A stretch of DNA of 64,000 nt from Eulemur rufifrons (lineage: Eukaryota > Chordata > Mammalia > Primates > Lemuridae), in NCBI RefSeq assembly GCF_041146395.1, contig NC_090990.1:48157501-48221500 (forward strand). Reading direction: 5' to 3'. Position 1 is the stretch's first letter. Each line of letters opens with the position of its first letter. The notes under the pieces were generated by a model that was not told where the DNA came from, searched no databases, and saw nothing but the letters and a program-made list of their open reading frames with translations. The position numbers and the translations under genes were made by a program. Of this stretch, positions 55,639-64,000 are shown one piece after another.

Positions 55639-56751
55639 GTCTATAAGTTTTGTAATAATTTAGAATATTAGAACCTTTGAGGGGCAAGGACTCTCCCTGG
55701 TGTGGAGAATCTGCCTGGCTGGGGAAGACTTTCTGCCTAGTGCTTGGACCCTCTTAGTGATGCTGTTTGGGGCCTCCTGTTACACTGCAAACCATGATTA
55801 GAAAATCTTCTCCTAGTGGGCTGAAATTTTCCATCCCTGGAACTTCTCCCCTAGGATCCTGGCTGGCCCTCTGGAGTCCCACAGAATGGGTCTACTTCCT
55901 TATTCAGAGAAAGCTATCCTGTCATTTTAAGCCAGTCAACAGACATGTATTGAGAACCTGCTACATGCATGCTTGGGGACTAGGCAGGGAGTTGGCAGAT
56001 GACTTCCTTCTAAGAGTTTGGGGAACATTTGGGGACATGAGGTAAAAAACTAACCACTGCCAGGCCAACAAAATGAGAGTTAGAATCTCAAGTATTGTCT
56101 TTGGGGTTAGAAAAAGGCATAGTTTGACTAGAGGTATCAAGAAAGTTTTCCTGGAAGAAATGGCAGTTTTTCATAACACTCAGCTTTTATGAAAGAAGAT
56201 CTAGGGTGATGGAAATCAAGCAATGGTTATTCCCAGCAGAGTCGATGGCTGTCTCAAAGATGTGAAGGTTTAAAAACAGAAGCCACATTAGGAGAATGAG
56301 GCAAAGCCTGGGCTGGCTGGAAATGGGGCTTGTTGGGGATATTGGGCAAGAGAAGCTGGTCAGGAAATAGAATTCTTTTTTCCAGGTCTTTCAGTTGTTC
56401 CTCTAATGCCTCCATTTCTGTATCCCTCACAGCCCTGGCTGCCTTGACCTCATTCTGTGGAGTGTCAATAACCTGCTTAACATGTGGCCCCAAATAGGGA
56501 ACACTTACTCTGCCCTGTTCTGACCTCTGGCATGCATTGTGTTGGGGTTAGTACCTTCCTTGATGAAAACTCATCCTCTGCATCTTAGAGATGCATGTTC
56601 TTGGTATACAAAATGTCACTGTAAACATATGTGACTGGTTTCTCCTGTCACTTGTCGTTGTTATTGGTTTTTGTTTGTTTGCATTTTTTGACCAGTTTTT
56701 CAGAAAGCTTGACATCGTAGAAAGATGGGAGCTCTGAATTCCCAACCCCCC

Positions 56752-57090
56752 CTCCTACTAGCTGTGTAAGTTTGGGCAAATTTCTTACCTCAGGACATCA
56801 GTTTTCTTATCTATAAATTGGAGGTTATAATCATAATGTAAACATTTGTAACACACGTGCCAGGTACCGTTGTCAATGCTTCCTGTCTATTAACTCATTT
56901 AATCTTCACATCAACCCTGTTAGGTGGTTACTGTTATGATCCTCATCTTGCAGATGGGAGAGACTGAGGCACAGAGAGATTAAATAACTTTCCCAAAATT
57001 GTACAGCCAGTCATTGGCAGAGGTGGGATTTGAACCTGAGACACTGTGATTCCAGGGTCTAGGCTCTTAAGCACTGAGCCGTCCCACCTT
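56752..57090 (+). repeat. MIR and L2-like fragments
   Basis: gctgtgtaagtttgggcaaa and cagttttcttatctataaat (MIR), then gtgccaggtaccgttgtcaa, cagatgggagagactgaggc and gtgggatttgaacctgagac (L2/MIR-type tail). Confidence 0.8.
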
Positions 57091-57227
57091 GTGGGTTCTT
57101 CTGAAGGACCGAATGAGGAAACGGTTGAGAAGCACCTGGCACAGGTATACAGTAGGCCTTCATAATGGTTAGTTCCCTTCCCTTCCCTCTCTCTTCCCTC
57201 TCGACTGGCCCCACCTTCTCAACCTAA

Positions 57228-59077
<1,850 letters not shown>

Positions 59078-59433
59078 TAGGTCTCTCCATTTCCTTGGCC
59101 CTCCTGTCTTGGATTGTCCTGGTCCTCACTGTGCCCTTCCCTGTGCCTGGTGCACTTGTCTTTCCCTTCCAGCGTAGGCATCTGGCGTACAGTGTGTGCA
59201 CTAAGTGCTTCTTATATGAGGGAATGGGTGGGATTTTTTCTGGATTAGATGCCCCACTCTAAGCTCTCTCAGCACCCTGGACTTTCTCCCTCCTGGCACT
59301 TGCCACACTGTGTTCTGATAGCCTGTGTGCTTTGACTGGCTGCCCTGCTGGGCTGTGTACTTCTGCAGAGAGAGGATTGTCTTCTTCACCATCCTAGGCT
59401 CTGCTCCACCCTGGTGTGCCTGGCACATAGCAG

Positions 59434-59460
59434 GACAAACACACACACACACACACACAC
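59434..59460. repeat. (AC)n microsatellite
   Basis: About 13 AC units with no interruption; a likely polymorphic marker within PGM1 intron 6. Confidence 0.9.
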
Positions 59461-59959
59461 ATCATTTTTTAAACAATGAATGAATGTTAATGAATAAATG
59501 AATGGATAGCACTTCCACTGTACTCAAGACATCTTTCTAGAGGATCACTTTGCTTTAGCAGTATGCCCAGAGTTTGGGTGAAAGAGCAGATTGAAGTAAT
59601 TTTGGAGTTTCAACAGAACTGCATCACCCATGTACACACAAGCACAGTGAATGTTCATTTATGCAAAATCTAAAACAGAAAGTTCAAATAGGTAAAAAAA
59701 AATTACATTCAGTTTTTATGAGCTAGAAACCAGTGACAATATACAGTTGATATCTCAGATTTTCTTGTTTGTATATTTGTCTATTTATAATGTATCACTT
59801 CATTATACAAAGGCTTTAAGGTGGCTTATGAGATCACATCTAAAAACTTGAAAACTAAAAATAATAAGTAACAAATGAGGACTAGCAGAAATATTAATTA
59901 GAACATGCCAGATGCCCAGGAAATGTTTGCTAAATGAAAGGTAAAGAAAGAATGAGTTA

Positions 59960-60276
<317 letters not shown>

Positions 60277-60441
60277 TCAAGGCCAGGGAAGAAAGTAGAC
60301 TCATGTATCTAGCCTCTTATAGGAATAGCTAATATTTATTGAACATTACCTTGTCCTAGACACTAAATCTTTTATGTGTTTTAAGTCATTTAATTCTCAG
60401 ACCAACCTCATGAGGTAAAGGCTATATATAACCCCATTTTA

Positions 60442-60729
60442 TTTTATTTTAATTAATTAGTTAATTATGTTAGTTAATTTAGTTAGTTATTTGGAGACAG
60501 GGTCTCACTCCGTTGCCTGGGCTAGAATGCAGTGGCATCATCATAGCTTATGGCAACCTCAAACTCCTGGGCTCGAGTGATCCTCTTGCTTCAGCCTCCC
60601 AAGTAGCTGGGACTACAGGTGTGCACCACCACACCCAGCTAATTTTTCTGATCTTTTGTAGAGACAGGGTCTCGCTCTTCCTCACTCTGATCTTGAACTC
60701 CTGGCTTCAAGTGATCCTCCTGCCTCGGC
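60442..60729 (-). repeat. 5'-truncated Alu, antisense, with an unusual AT-rich tail
   Basis: The left end is an attaattagttaatt-type tail in place of pure T, followed by the arms, ending ctgcctcggc. The perfect 12-bp target-site duplication aaccccatttta lies at 60430-60441 and 60730-60741. The duplicated site is itself within an L2/MIR-like 3' block (catgaggtaaaggctatata... actggtgggaaaac). Confidence 0.92.
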
Positions 60730-60939
60730 AACCCCATTTTACTGGTGGGAAAACAAAAGGACAAAGAAGTAACTTGCCCAAGGTCACCCAGCTAGTAAAT
60801 GGCTGAGTCAGAATTTGAACCCGGAGCCTTTGCTCCCATGCGTGGGGCCATGCAGTAGTTTCCTGCTGGAGGGGAGCTGGTCACAGAATCAGTGCTGACT
60901 TTTCTTCAGCTAGCAAGAAAGTAATAACTAATATTCATA

Positions 60940-61115
60940 CGGTGGCTCATAGTTTATATAGTGTTCTTACATTCACCATCTCAATCTTCACAGCAATCCT
61001 CATTTTAAAGAGGAGGAAACTGAAAGTCAGAGAAGTTAACAATCTTGTCCAAGACCCCACAGCCAAGTTAGAGCTAGAATTCAAACTCGCTGCCTCCAGC
61101 TCCTACATCTGAAGC
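60940..61115 (+). repeat. L2/MIR-like fragment
   Basis: ctcatagtttatatagtgtt, aatcttcacagcaatcctca and ttttaaagaggaggaaactg are the usual L2-type 3' block. Confidence 0.65.
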
Positions 61116-61696
61116 TATGAGCTATGATACCTTCTGTGTCATCCAGGAACAGATTAATTCCAACTTTTGGAAAAAATGATAATCCCTATGTAGAAATTCA
61201 TCTGAAATACCTCATTATCCAAGTAAAAGTTTATTGTACTTTCATGGTTTTCAAAATTATGATTTTCCTCATATATTAGGAAACCCTGACCTTGCTTCAC
61301 TAGGAATAAGGCAAGCATTCTGGAAGCAAATCTCACATCATTCCTTTGTTCATTATAGAATGGTTACAGATGCAGTCTATGTCCAAAACACATGGTTTTA
61401 AATAGCCTACAAAACAGCCCTGCAGATTTTACTACCGTTGTTTCTTCTAAAATATTAAACTCAGTGTTTTGAATTAATTCTTTCTTCTTCCTCTTCTTCC
61501 CCCTCCTCTGAATCCACATATAATAGCCCATTGTGCACAAGTTTTCTCTTATGATTTTCCACCAATCTTAGAATTATGTATCCCTCTGAGCAATGCTAAA
61601 TGGGACCCTTGATCACAATAACAGTTGCTCTTTTCCATCCTCACATGGCTACGCTAACAGTCCTGCTGTGATGTAACTTTGATTTCATGCCTTTGA

Positions 61697-64000
<2,304 letters not shown>

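Overview
This is a 64 kb stretch of primate nuclear DNA, most likely from a lemur-type (strepsirrhine) primate. Alu elements are abundant, and several (2591-2937, 23477-23825, 25368-25619, 44909-45241) carry the left-arm and central-linker variants I associate with lemur Alus. Antisense LINE-1 3' ends with a lemur-like tail occur at 3158 and 24104. The gene order, the 3' end of EFCAB7 followed by PGM1, matches human 1p31.3. No prokaryotic, plasmid, phage or CRISPR content was seen.

Layout. 1-941 is the last intron and last coding exon of EFCAB7 (24 codons and a stop), with a candidate 3' UTR and poly(A) signals to about 1.1-1.2 kb. About 1.2-19.3 kb is intergenic and repeat-rich: a 5'-inverted L1, an old antisense L1 interrupted by a pogo-like DNA transposon, MLT1-type LTRs, L2 fragments and Alus. 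About 19.33-20.42 kb is a CpG island holding the PGM1 housekeeping promoter and first exon 1A. 19.8-46.4 kb is the long first intron, made of Alu, L2, MIR, LTR and DNA-transposon fossils plus unexplained unique sequence. At 46466-46765 lies the alternative first exon 1B, homologous to 1A. Exons 2-7 follow at 52330-61814, and the window ends inside intron 7. Exons 8-11 (residues from about 382 to the C-terminus) lie beyond it.

Function. PGM1 interconverts glucose 1-phosphate and glucose 6-phosphate in the cytosol, linking glycogen and nucleotide-sugar metabolism to glycolysis. Joined in silico, exons 1A-7 keep an open frame across every junction. Counted from the exon 1A start, every catalytic residue falls at its usual number: phosphoserine Ser117, Mg-binding Asp288, Asp290 and Asp292, and substrate-binding Thr357, Glu376 and Ser378. 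Exons 1A and 1B end in the same phase (0) and the same Ala-Ala-Asn-Gly residues, so either can be spliced to exon 2. The 1B product begins with a different N-terminus that is 18 residues longer.

Most notable points: the duplicated first exon; a non-canonical GC-AG intron 3; a weak exon 1B donor with a frame-shifting alternative 4 nt downstream; a strong G-quadruplex motif about 200 bp upstream of exon 1B; the very small EFCAB7 terminal exon; and several well-preserved transposon insertions. I found no convincing evidence of a wholly new biological system.
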